The position numbers and the translations under genes are program-made. The notes below the pieces were generated by a model. That model was not told where the DNA came from and made no database searches. It was given only the letters and a program-made list of their open reading frames with translations. From Bacteroidales bacterium (GTDB lineage Bacteria; Bacteroidota; Bacteroidia; Bacteroidales; UBA1402): a DNA stretch of 56,151 nucleotides. Positions 1-7,330 of the stretch are shown here, in pieces. The first letter of the stretch is position 1. Every line of letters starts with the position of its first letter. Location of the stretch: positions 1 through 56,151 of the forward strand of contig JAFSRR010000054.1 of assembly GCA_017446025.1 (NCBI GenBank), given 5' to 3'.

Positions 1-656
1 CTCAGATGTTCATCCTTGTTCAAGATAAAGGAATAGGGATTGTCATTGACAATGACGATATCGTGTTTCTTGGCAAAGGCCACAAGACGCTGGTACAGCT
101 CACGGGTGGCACGTCCGCCGGTAGGCATGTTGGGATAGTTGGTCCACATCAGTTTCACTCCGCTGAGATCCATCCGATCCAGCTGGTCAAAGTCGGGCTG
201 CCAGCCGTTCTCTTCAAGCAGATCGTAATTGACGATCTGTTGTCCGAGGATCTTGCTGAGGCTGGTGTATGTGGGATAGCCCGGATTGGGCACCAGCACC
301 TTGTCGCCGGGGTTGCAAAGCGCCAATGTGACGTGCAGTATGCCCTCTTTCGAGCCGATGAGTGGCTGTATCTCCGTAGCAGGATCAAGATCCACATCAT
401 ACCAACGCTTGTAGAAGCCGGCCATTGCCTTGCGAAGTTCTGGAATGCCTACCGTCGGCTGATATCCATGAGCATCTGCCTTCTTTGCATTTTCGCAAAG
501 CACACGGACGGTTGCCTCGGAAGGAGGCATGTCGGGCGAACCGATGGCAAGTGAGATAATATCCTTGCCTTCAGCATTCAACTGTGCCACTTCCTTGAGT
601 TTGCGTGAGAAGTAGTATTCGCTCACGAGCGACAATCTATCTGCTGGCTGTATCAT
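1..656 (-). CDS. class I/II PLP-dependent aminotransferase (partial, C-terminus outside window)
   Basis: Only the first 218 codons are inside the window, and the frame is open to base 1. The visible part matches the fold-type I aminotransferase family: a DIISLAIGSPDMPP segment near residue 32, NPGYPTY near 125, the substrate/PLP-binding stretch NYPNMPTG near 172, and VNDNPYSF near 204. The PLP-binding lysine would lie beyond the window. The start ATG at 656-654 is 6 nt after the pheA stop, so the two genes should be one transcript. By context it should transaminate phenylpyruvate, hydroxyphenylpyruvate or a related aromatic keto acid. That role is inferred from position; the protein resembles aspartate/LL-diaminopimelate-type aminotransferases in sequence. 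Family call is firm, substrate is not. Confidence 0.88.
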   Translation of the reverse strand, partial: MIQPADRLSLVSEYYFSRKLKEVAQLNAEGKDIISLAIGSPDMPPSEATVRVLCENAKKADAHGYQPTVGIPELRKAMAGFYKRWYDVDLDPATEIQPLIGSKEGILHVTLALCNPGDKVLVPNPGYPTYTSLSKILGQQIVNYDLLEENGWQPDFDQLDRMDLSGVKLMWTNYPNMPTGGRATRELYQRLVAFAKKHDIVIVNDNPYSFILNKDEHL

Positions 657-662
657 GATCTT

Positions 663-1517
663 TTATAGGCTTGACTGTTTTAACCTGGTCTCAAACTGTT
701 TGTATTCACCCAATACCTTCAACTGCTTGGTCAAAGGCCTGACGGCATCAATCGACTGACGGTAGCGGGTGTAGTCGCCGTAGGTCAGGTCGATGTAAAA
801 AAGGTATTCCCATTCACGACCAATGATGGGCAGTGACTGGATCTTGGTGAGGTTTATCTTGTAGAAAGAGAATATGCTCAGCACTTGCGAGAGCGAACCT
901 TCCTCATGAGGCAGGCTGAAGACGATGCTCGACTTGTCCGACTGCTGCGGTTTGCTCAATTCATCGGCCAGCCAGGAATCGGCGAGGACGAGGAAACGTG
1001 TCTGGTTGTGCTTGTTCGTCTCGATGCCTTCCTCAAGGACTTTCATGCCGTAAAGCGGGGCGGCAAACTTGGAACAGATGGCTGCGTGACCGTGCAGCTG
1101 CTGTTCGCTAATGGCCTTTGCGGCTCCAGCCGTGTCTTCTGTCTCGACAACTTTGAAATTCTTGTGTCTCTTCAGAAAATCACGGCATTGCATTAGAGCC
1201 ACAGGATGGGAATTCACCTCCGTGATATCGTCCCAGTCTTCATCGGGAAGACACATAATGGAGTGACTGATACGCAATTTGTGCTCTCCGACTATCTGCA
1301 CACCGCTGTCACGGAGAAGTTCATAGTTGTGCAGGAGAGAACCTGCGATGGTGTTTTCTATGGCCATCATACCGATGACATTCTCATCGTCCTTCATCTC
1401 CTGAAACATGTCCTCGAATGTCTCACAACAGAGGAGTTCTATGTCCTCGCCTTGGAAGTATTGGTGGCTTGCCACATCGTGGTAGCTTCCTGCTTCTCCT
1501 TGTATAGCTATCTTCAT
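663..1517 (-). CDS. pheA: prephenate dehydratase
   Basis: Monofunctional prephenate dehydratase of 284 residues, converting prephenate to phenylpyruvate in phenylalanine synthesis. The catalytic domain spans about residues 1-180 and includes the TRF motif (residues 173-175, in NQTRFLVL), which is catalytic in this family. A C-terminal ACT domain follows (about 197-275), with EGSLSQVLSIF and KIQSLP in the place of the usual Phe-binding motifs, so feedback inhibition by Phe is likely. There is no fused chorismate mutase domain. The frame extends 7 codons further upstream, but those codons lie in the U-tract of the attenuator terminator, so ATG at 1517 (MKIAIQGEAG) is preferred. The aminotransferase gene follows after 6 nt. 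Expression is predicted to be controlled by the leader peptide and terminator described at 1524-1730. Confidence 0.95.
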   Translation of the reverse strand: MKIAIQGEAGSYHDVASHQYFQGEDIELLCCETFEDMFQEMKDDENVIGMMAIENTIAGSLLHNYELLRDSGVQIVGEHKLRISHSIMCLPDEDWDDITEVNSHPVALMQCRDFLKRHKNFKVVETEDTAGAAKAISEQQLHGHAAICSKFAAPLYGMKVLEEGIETNKHNQTRFLVLADSWLADELSKPQQSDKSSIVFSLPHEEGSLSQVLSIFSFYKINLTKIQSLPIIGREWEYLFYIDLTYGDYTRYRQSIDAVRPLTKQLKVLGEYKQFETRLKQSSL

Positions 1518-1523
1518 ACTCAC

Positions 1524-1551
1524 AAAAAAATCCCGCAATTGCTTGCGGGAT
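1524..1551 (-). terminator. attenuator terminator directly upstream of pheA
   Basis: Read on the minus strand, a perfect 9-bp stem (1551-1543 with 1538-1530, arms ATCCCGCAA/TTGCGGGAT) closes a 4-nt loop and runs straight into seven T residues at 1530-1524. This is a textbook intrinsic terminator, but it ends only 6 nt before the pheA start codon, so it lies between promoter and gene and can only act as an attenuator. The 5' arm can pair instead with an upstream copy of the 3' arm (see antiterminator at 1543-1615). Confidence 0.9.
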
Positions 1552-1615
1552 CGTTATATCTTTACTTACTGTCTGTTTGTTTCCGTAACCTTGAGTTTTG
1601 CACACGAAATCCCGC
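1543..1615 (-). promoter_or_regulatory. predicted antiterminator of the pheA attenuator
   Basis: Three nt after the leader-peptide stop, the RNA contains GCGGGAUUU (1615-1607), a copy of the terminator 3' arm. Its first seven bases can pair perfectly with AUCCCGC of the terminator 5' arm (1551-1545), which would destroy the terminator. A ribosome finishing the leader would cover the upstream arm and let the terminator form. A ribosome stalled on the Phe/Tyr codons would leave it free to pair. The intervening 55 nt show no strong competing stem by eye. The pairing is seen directly; the mechanism is inferred. Confidence 0.75.
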
Positions 1616-1617
1616 TC

Positions 1618-1674
1618 TTACCGTTTGCTAAAGTAAAAGCCGTAATAGAAGTATGCAAAAGTAAAGCTGTTCAT
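1618..1674 (-). CDS. Phe/Tyr-rich leader peptide of the pheA operon
   Basis: A small reading frame, ATG at 1674-1672 to TAA at 1620-1618, encodes MNSFTFAYFYYGFYFSKR. Five of its 18 residues are Phe and four are Tyr, clustered at residues 4-15. It sits about 16 nt after the predicted transcription start and ends 3 nt before the antiterminator arm, exactly the geometry of amino-acid operon leader peptides. The presence of both Phe and Tyr fits an operon serving both amino acids. It is too short to be found by normal gene calling, and nothing suggests a function for the peptide beyond sensing charged tRNA(Phe) and tRNA(Tyr). Confidence 0.88.
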   Translation of the reverse strand: MNSFTFAYFYYGFYFSKR

Positions 1675-1696
1675 CACTCGTTGTCGTAAACCGAGG

Positions 1697-1730
1697 CAAA
1701 GATAGAGAACAATTTCTCCGCCGCCAACAA
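1697..1730 (-). promoter_or_regulatory. promoter of the pheA operon
   Basis: On the minus strand TTGTTG (1730-1725) is followed after 20 nt by TATCTTTG (1704-1697). This matches the Bacteroides -33/-7 pattern (TTTG and TAnnTTTG). Transcription would start near 1690, just ahead of the leader peptide. Confidence 0.75.
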
Positions 1731-1787
1731 TTATCCATTATTTTTTTGCAGACGGGACAAAAAAACTGACATCACAGAATTATTCGC

Positions 1788-1795
1788 TATATTTG
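1788..1795 (+). promoter_or_regulatory. -7 promoter element for the lipoprotein operon
   Basis: TATATTTG matches the Bacteroides -7 consensus TAnnTTTG and lies 49 nt before the start codon at 1845. I see no clear TTTG at the expected -33 distance, so only the -7 half is supported. It faces away from the pheA promoter, making this a divergent promoter region. Confidence 0.55.
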
Positions 1796-1844
1796 TCCTC
1801 GCCGGTATCATAAAGCCAACACTCTCATTTACAAATACACAACA

Positions 1845-2363
1845 ATGAAAAAAGCATTATTCCTGGCAGCCGCTCTGTTGCTGCTGACCGCCTGCCACAA
1901 CAACAAACAACAATCAACGGAAACCAACGACAACTCAATCAGTGAAGAAATGAAACAAGCCAACATGCAAGAAGTACAGGCCTACCTGAAGGACTGCGGT
2001 ACCTTCTTTATTGCCACGGCCGAAGGCGACCAGCCCCGTGTGCGTCCCTTCGGCGTTTCCGAAATCATCGACGGACACCTCTACATCATGACGGGCAAGG
2101 TGAAAAACGTTTACAAGCAGATAGCCAAAAACGGCAAGTTCGAGATCTGCGCCCTGCGCCCCTCGGGCACGGAATGGATGCGTCTGAGCGGCACGCTGGT
2201 CAATGTCGAGACCCTCAGTGTCAAGCAGGAGTTTCTCGACCGCAACCCCGGCTTGAAATCGATGTACAAAGCCGACGACGATAACATGGCCGTCCTGTGC
2301 ATCACCGACGCCACCGCCTGCTTCAGCTCCTTCACCGCCCCCGACCGCCAGGTCAACTTCTGA
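1845..2363 (+). CDS. lipoprotein with pyridoxamine 5'-phosphate oxidase-like fold
   Basis: 172 residues. The N-terminus is a lipoprotein signal (MKKALFLAAALLLLTAC, lipobox LTAC with Cys17), followed by a polar linker. A split-barrel flavin-binding domain of the PNPOx-like family starts around residue 40: GTFFIATAEGDQPRVRPFG, then HLYIMTGKVKNVYKQI and an Ala-Leu-Arg-Pro segment. Relatives are usually cytoplasmic flavoproteins that bind FMN, F420 or heme. Here the signal peptide places the domain on the periplasmic side of the membrane. The substrate cannot be predicted. It heads a three-gene operon, with the next gene starting 12 nt after this stop. PNPOx-like superfamily membership is fairly sure; an actual oxidase activity is not claimed. 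Confidence 0.85.
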   Translation: MKKALFLAAALLLLTACHNNKQQSTETNDNSISEEMKQANMQEVQAYLKDCGTFFIATAEGDQPRVRPFGVSEIIDGHLYIMTGKVKNVYKQIAKNGKFEICALRPSGTEWMRLSGTLVNVETLSVKQEFLDRNPGLKSMYKADDDNMAVLCITDATACFSSFTAPDRQVNF

Positions 2364-2374
2364 AGCACCGGCTT

Positions 2375-3259
2375 ATGAAAACCCGAATACTGCTCTTGTC
2401 TGTGCTGCTGGTTGGCCTGTGGGGCTGCCGGCAGACCACGCGGGGCTATGTGTCACTGGGCGGCGAGGACCGCCTCTACTATGAAGAGCGAGGCCAAGGA
2501 GATCCTCTGATCCTGCTGCATGGCCATTCGCTCGACACCCGTATGTGGGACGCGCAGTTCGGCGAGTTTTCAAAACAATATCGCTGCATACGCTTCGATT
2601 TCCGGGGCTACGGCCAATCATCGCCCCAGCGGGAAGACCTGCCCATGACCCACGTGGACGATCTGTTGGCCCTGATGGATGCCCTGCAGATTGAAAAAGC
2701 CCATATCATCGGCCTTTCGATGGGAGCCTTCGTGGCCGGCGACATGCTGGCCGTCTACCCCGAAAGGATGCTGAGCTGCACCCTGGTGAGCGGTGGCATC
2801 CGCAACACGCCCGGCCCCAGCCAGCCGATGGACAGTGTGGAAAGCGCCCGCCGGGATCAGGAGATAGCCGAGCTCAAAATCCGGGGCATCGAATTATATA
2901 AGAAGGAATGGATCGAGGCGTTGATGGCCTCGGGCGGTTCCCAAAGGGAACGCATGCGCAAGCCTTTGGAGCAAATGATCGGCGACTGGTCGGCCTGGCA
3001 ACCCTTGCACAAGGAAGTACGCCTCTTCTACGGCAAAGAGGCCTGGAACCTCCTGCGCCAACGGGGCATGACCGATGTTCCCACACTGATTGTCAAAGGA
3101 GAGAACGATGTGAAAGATCCCAGCCGGCTGCCCCGTGAAATGGACTATCTGAGCCATGTCAGCTATGTTGTGCTGCCCGATTGCGGCCACATGCTCAACA
3201 TGGACCAGCCGGAGGCTTTCAACGCCCTTGTACTGGATTTCCTGCAAGAAATTCAATGA
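2375..3259 (+). CDS. alpha/beta-fold hydrolase, predicted lipoprotein
   Basis: 294 residues. The start at 2375 gives a good lipoprotein signal (LLLVGLWGC, Cys18); the longer open frame upstream overlaps the previous gene and lacks this. Alpha/beta-hydrolase hallmarks are visible: the oxyanion-hole region LILLHGHSLDTRMW (46-59), the nucleophile elbow GLSMGA with Ser115, an acid in KGENDVKDP (Asp245 or Asp248), and the catalytic His272 in DCGHMLNMDQP. The fold supports an esterase, lipase or similar hydrolase of the envelope, but the substrate is unknown. It is 11 nt downstream of the PNPOx-like lipoprotein and probably co-transcribed. Confidence 0.9.
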   Translation: MKTRILLLSVLLVGLWGCRQTTRGYVSLGGEDRLYYEERGQGDPLILLHGHSLDTRMWDAQFGEFSKQYRCIRFDFRGYGQSSPQREDLPMTHVDDLLALMDALQIEKAHIIGLSMGAFVAGDMLAVYPERMLSCTLVSGGIRNTPGPSQPMDSVESARRDQEIAELKIRGIELYKKEWIEALMASGGSQRERMRKPLEQMIGDWSAWQPLHKEVRLFYGKEAWNLLRQRGMTDVPTLIVKGENDVKDPSRLPREMDYLSHVSYVVLPDCGHMLNMDQPEAFNALVLDFLQEIQ

Positions 3260-3282
3260 CATCCCCCAAAAACTCACACACT

Positions 3283-3543
3283 ATGAAGCACATAGAATAT
3301 CAGACAGAAGGCACCTGCTCCATGTTGATCGACGTGACAGCCGACGACAATGACATCATCCAGCAAGTGTTCTTTATCGGTGGATGCAACGGCAATCTGC
3401 AAGGCATCAGCCAGCTGGTGACAGGACAGAAGATCGACGATGTCATCAGCCGCCTCGACGGCATCCGCTGCGGCTACAAACCCACTTCCTGCCCCGACCA
3501 GCTCTGCCGGGCCTTGAAACAGCTCAAAGAACAAAAATCATAA
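3283..3543 (+). CDS. TSCPD domain protein
   Basis: 86 residues forming one TSCPD domain, named for the conserved TSCPDQLC stretch seen here near the C-terminus (about residues 67-74). GGCNGNLQGIS near residue 34 is also typical. In ribonucleotide reductase this domain is a C-terminal appendage, and stand-alone members of this length are uncharacterised; the conserved cysteines suggest metal or redox chemistry. ATG at 3283 is chosen because it follows the preceding gene by 23 nt and begins at the domain (MKHIEYQTEGTC). Its stop is only 4 nt from the end of the convergent recQ gene. Confidence 0.85.
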   Translation: MKHIEYQTEGTCSMLIDVTADDNDIIQQVFFIGGCNGNLQGISQLVTGQKIDDVISRLDGIRCGYKPTSCPDQLCRALKQLKEQKS

Positions 3544-3547
3544 CGGC

Positions 3548-5452
3548 TTATTTCTCTGTCTCGCAGGGATAATAAAGGAAGTTTTCTTCGCGGACAAGAT
3601 GCTGCTCGGCAAGGAGGCGGAGCACTTCGAGGCTTTTTTCCGAATCAGACTGAAGACCGTCGATGAGGGCTTCGAGCGAGAGCGGTTTTTCGCGTAAGGC
3701 AGCCAGAATCGCTTCGGAGATTTCCTCTACTTCGTAATGGCGCAGCCGGCCCTTCTTTTTCAGACAGACATCGCACTGATGGCAGTTGGCGGCTTTTTGC
3801 TGGCCGAAATAATGCATCAGCCGGCGACTGCGGCAGACGCTGTTGTCCGAGGCATACGCCACCATGGCCGAGATGCGCTCCTCAAAGCGCTGCCGGCGCA
3901 CTTCATAAACCTCCGATCCCAGACGCAGGTCCTTGCCCTCCACCCTGTCACGGGTGAAAGTGATCAAGGGCGAGGTACGGCGGGGAAGATAGTTCAGCAC
4001 CCCATAGGAAGAGAGTCTTTTCAGGCCATGATACACCTGCTCGCGGCTGCAGCCCACACGCTCAGCCAGCACCGACTCTTCAATAGGGACCATGTCGGCA
4101 AACAGCCCCGAATAGGAGCGCAATAGCGTTTGCAGCAAGGCATCGGTCGCCCCGTCCAGTTCCAGCTGATAGAGTTCGTCACGGTCCATGGTCAGGCCCA
4201 CACGCGAATGCGTGTCCTGTTCGTCGGTATAGTCGAGATAACCGGCCTGCTGCAATATCTTGATTGAGCTGAAGGCCTGGTTGGCGTTCAAATGGAAATG
4301 CGAGCAGAAATCCACCAGGTCGAAAATGCGGCTCAAACCCTCTCCCGCCCCCTCAGGCAGTTCGTAATAATAGCAGAGGCTGTCATAGACCTTACGGATA
4401 TACTTCTTGTCGGGGAAGTTGTCGCTAACGCGTCGTTTGAGCTGGGTGGCATCCGATGGGTGGAACAGCAGCACAGCATAGGCCTTCTTGCCGTCACGGC
4501 CGGCGCGGCCCGCTTCCTGGAAATAGGCTTCCGGCGAATCGGGCAGGTCGTAGTGCAGTACCAGGCGCACATCGGCCTTGTCGATGCCCATGCCAAAAGC
4601 ATTGGTCGATACGATGACCCGGGTCTGGCCACTCTTCCAGGCCTGCTGCCGGGCATTCTTGGTCTCTTCGCTCAGACCGGCGTGATAATAGTCGGCCGCG
4701 ATACCGTTCTTCTTTAAAAAGGAAGCAATCTCGCGCGTGCGATTGCGCATACGCACATAGACGATGGCCGTGCCGGGCACATTTTCCAGCCAACCCAGCA
4801 ACTGTTTTTCCTTGTCCTCGGTCTGACGCACCACATAGGCCAGGTTTTTGCGCTCGAAGCTGACACGGAACACATTGGGCTCGGGAAAATGCAACCGCTG
4901 CTGGATGTCGTCCACCACCTCGGGTGTAGCTGTCGCTGTGACAGCCAGCACCGGCACGGCAGGAAGCGACTCCCTGATGCGGGCAATCTCCAGATAGGAA
5001 GGCCTGAAATCGTAGCCCCACTGTGAGATGCAATGTGCCTCATCGACCACCAACAGACTCACCGAATAGGCCGGAAGGCGCTCCAGAAACAGACGGGTGG
5101 CCAGTCGTTCGGGCGAGATATACAGGAATTTGTAGTCGCCGTAGAGACAGTTGTCGAAAGTCTCCATGATCTCGGCCTGGCTCAGGCCCGAATGGATGCA
5201 GGCCGCCCGGATGCCCATCTCCCGCAGCCTCTCCACCTGGTCCTTCATCAGGGCCACCAGGGGGGTGACCACCAGACAGAGGCCGTCCATGGCCAGGGCA
5301 GGCACCTGGAAAGTGAGCGATTTGCCGCCGCCCGTAGGCATCAAGCCCAGGGTGTCGCGGCCGGCTGCCACCGATTGGATGATATCCAACTGCAGAGGGC
5401 GGAAGGCATCATACCCCCAATACTTCTTCAGTATCTCGTGATAGATATCCAT
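3548..5452 (-). CDS. recQ: ATP-dependent DNA helicase RecQ
   Basis: 634-residue 3'-5' superfamily 2 helicase. Motif I is TGGGKS (residues 40-45, Lys44), motif II is DEAH (137-140) followed by CISQWGYDFRPSY, and motif VI is QEAGRAGRDG. A zinc-binding subdomain contains SVCRSRRLM followed by NCHQCDVC (four cysteines) near residues 545-570. A winged-helix region lies around it. The C-terminus after residue about 580 is a short helical stretch and I do not recognise a canonical HRDC domain. It starts 15 nt downstream of recJ, so the helicase and the exonuclease it partners with in RecF-pathway repair should be co-expressed. Confidence 0.95.
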   Translation of the reverse strand: MDIYHEILKKYWGYDAFRPLQLDIIQSVAAGRDTLGLMPTGGGKSLTFQVPALAMDGLCLVVTPLVALMKDQVERLREMGIRAACIHSGLSQAEIMETFDNCLYGDYKFLYISPERLATRLFLERLPAYSVSLLVVDEAHCISQWGYDFRPSYLEIARIRESLPAVPVLAVTATATPEVVDDIQQRLHFPEPNVFRVSFERKNLAYVVRQTEDKEKQLLGWLENVPGTAIVYVRMRNRTREIASFLKKNGIAADYYHAGLSEETKNARQQAWKSGQTRVIVSTNAFGMGIDKADVRLVLHYDLPDSPEAYFQEAGRAGRDGKKAYAVLLFHPSDATQLKRRVSDNFPDKKYIRKVYDSLCYYYELPEGAGEGLSRIFDLVDFCSHFHLNANQAFSSIKILQQAGYLDYTDEQDTHSRVGLTMDRDELYQLELDGATDALLQTLLRSYSGLFADMVPIEESVLAERVGCSREQVYHGLKRLSSYGVLNYLPRRTSPLITFTRDRVEGKDLRLGSEVYEVRRQRFEERISAMVAYASDNSVCRSRRLMHYFGQQKAANCHQCDVCLKKKGRLRHYEVEEISEAILAALREKPLSLEALIDGLQSDSEKSLEVLRLLAEQHLVREENFLYYPCETEK

Positions 5453-5467
5453 GGCCCCCCGAAAAAA

Positions 5468-7186
5468 TCAGTCGTTCTTGATATCCTTGACCAGCAGCTG
5501 TATGGAGGTACTGCCGTTGTAGGTGTTCTCCTCAATATGATAGCAGATGTCGAAGGGATTGAACGACTTGACATGGTCGTTGTGCTCGGACATGCCGAAG
5601 GCAATCCCGTTCATGATGTTCTCCGAATGGCTGTCGACCAACTCCAGTTTGAGGTGCTCCTGGTCGCGGCCCACCAACCGGCTGGTACCGTAGTCGAACA
5701 CGCGACGGGTGCAGAACACCGGCTTGTTGTTTTCCGGTCCGAAAGGATTGAACTGCTTGAGGATGCGGAAAAACTTGGGGGTAATCTCCTGGAACTTGAT
5801 CTCAGCGTCGATATCGATGGTCGGTATCATCTGGTCGAACTGGATGTTCTCGGCTACATAGTCTTCGAAACGGCGGGTGAATGCCTCCAGGTTTTCCATC
5901 TTCATCGACAGGCCGGCCGCATAGGTATGGCCGCCGAAGTTCTCCAGCAGGTCGCGGCACGACTCAATGGCCTTGTAGATGTCGAAGCCCGGCACCGAGC
6001 GGGCCGAACCGGTGGCCAGGCTGCCCGAACGGGTCAGCACCACGACCGGACGGTAATATTCCTCCGACAGACGCGAAGCCACAATACCGATCACCCCTTT
6101 GTGCCATTCTTCGTTATAGACCACTATACCCCGCTTGTCGGACAAATCGGGATAATTCTGCAGGATGCCCGTCGCCTCCTCGGTGATGCTCTTGTCCAGG
6201 TTTTTGCGTTCCTGATTGTAGGCATCGATCTTCATGGCGATTTCCTTGGCCAGGTAGGCATCCTTGGTCACTAGCAGATCGACCGCTTCGGCTGCCGACT
6301 GGATACGGCCCGATGCATTCAATCGTGGCCCGATTTTGAAAACGATGTCGCTGATGGTGATCTCCTTGTCGTCGAGGCTGCAGATGTGGATGATGGATTT
6401 CAGGCCCAGGCTAGGACTGGCGTTGAGTTGCTTCAGGCCGTGGAAGGCCAAAATGCGGTTCTCACCAGTGATGGGGACGATGTCCGAAGCGATGCTCACG
6501 GCCACCAGGTCGAGCAAGGGAATCAGCTCCGAGAAAGGAATGCCGTTGTTCTGGGCAAAAGCCTGCATCAGCTTGAAGCCCACGCCACAGCCCGACAGCT
6601 CACCATAAGGGTAGGTCGAATCCTCACGCTTGGAATCCAGCACGGCCACGGCCTCAGGCAGTTTGTCATCGGGTTTGTGGTGGTCGCAGACGATGAAATC
6701 CACCCCTTTTTCCTTGGCATAGGCTATCTTTTCCACAGCCTTGATGCCGCAGTCCAGGACGATGACCAGCGAAAAATGGTTGTTGGCGGCATAATCTATG
6801 CCTTGATACGATACACCGTAGCCCTCCACATAGCGGTCTGGCAGGTAATAGTCCAGATGGGTGGTGTACTGGCGCAAGAACTTGTAAACCAGTGCTACTG
6901 CTGTAGCACCGTCAACGTCATAATCCCCGTAAATAAGGATCTTTTCCTTGTTGGCTATCGCCTGGTTCAGACGATTCACCGCTTTGTCCATATCCTTCAT
7001 CAAAAAAGGATCGTGCAAATCGGACAGTTGCGGCCGGAAAAATTTCTTAGCCTCGTCAAATGTCGTGATGCCTCTCTGTATGAGAAGCTGAGCCAATACC
7101 GGGCTCACTCCTAATTCTTCTGCTAATACTTTCTTATTCTTTTCTTGTTCGGGGGTTAGAGTTAATAAATTCCACTTGGTGTTCAT
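5468..7186 (-). CDS. recJ: single-stranded-DNA-specific exonuclease RecJ
   Basis: 572 residues, a DHH-family 5'-3' single-strand exonuclease. Metal-binding motifs are GDYDVDGATA (DYDVDG at 88-93), LDCG (145-147) and CDHHKPD (DHH at 168-170). The DHHA1 domain is marked by GGHTYAAGLS around residue 395, and an OB-like C-terminal part follows. The frame continues 24 codons upstream, but those codons look like untranslated leader and would extend towards the promoter at 7256-7287. ATG at 7186 (MNTKWNLL) matches the family's N-terminus. It is first in a recJ-recQ operon. Confidence 0.95.
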   Translation of the reverse strand: MNTKWNLLTLTPEQEKNKKVLAEELGVSPVLAQLLIQRGITTFDEAKKFFRPQLSDLHDPFLMKDMDKAVNRLNQAIANKEKILIYGDYDVDGATAVALVYKFLRQYTTHLDYYLPDRYVEGYGVSYQGIDYAANNHFSLVIVLDCGIKAVEKIAYAKEKGVDFIVCDHHKPDDKLPEAVAVLDSKREDSTYPYGELSGCGVGFKLMQAFAQNNGIPFSELIPLLDLVAVSIASDIVPITGENRILAFHGLKQLNASPSLGLKSIIHICSLDDKEITISDIVFKIGPRLNASGRIQSAAEAVDLLVTKDAYLAKEIAMKIDAYNQERKNLDKSITEEATGILQNYPDLSDKRGIVVYNEEWHKGVIGIVASRLSEEYYRPVVVLTRSGSLATGSARSVPGFDIYKAIESCRDLLENFGGHTYAAGLSMKMENLEAFTRRFEDYVAENIQFDQMIPTIDIDAEIKFQEITPKFFRILKQFNPFGPENNKPVFCTRRVFDYGTSRLVGRDQEHLKLELVDSHSENIMNGIAFGMSEHNDHVKSFNPFDICYHIEENTYNGSTSIQLLVKDIKND

Positions 7187-7255
7187 TAAGTCTATATATT
7201 TGTTTTCTCTCTCTTTCAAAGAAGCAACCGACCGGACCCAATCCGACCAGTGCCA

Positions 7256-7287
7256 CAAATGTACGGCAAATTAAGGCCAATAGCAAA
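7256..7287 (-). promoter_or_regulatory. promoter of recJ-recQ
   Basis: On the minus strand TTTG (7287-7284) and TACATTTG (7263-7256) are separated by exactly 20 nt, an excellent match to the Bacteroides -33/-7 consensus. The predicted start near 7249 gives a leader of about 60 nt. It lies back to back with the promoter of the YrdC gene. Confidence 0.8.
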
Positions 7288-7315
7288 TTAATTTTATTCT
7301 CTCTGCCCGTTTTCG

Positions 7316-7323
7316 TATCTTTG
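7316..7323 (+). promoter_or_regulatory. -7 promoter element of the YrdC gene
   Basis: TATCTTTG is a full match to TAnnTTTG. A T-rich stretch about 20 nt upstream (7292-7295) could serve as a weak -33. The element ends only 7 nt before the first ATG (7331), so transcription would begin at or next to the start codon. Confidence 0.7.
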
Positions 7324-7330
7324 CACCGCT

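Noticed and set aside
1423..1605. A 60-codon minus-strand frame starting MCKTQGYGNKQ as the pheA leader
   Set aside because: It overlaps the pheA coding region in another frame and shows no aromatic enrichment. The 18-codon frame at 1618-1674 fits the terminator and antiterminator geometry.
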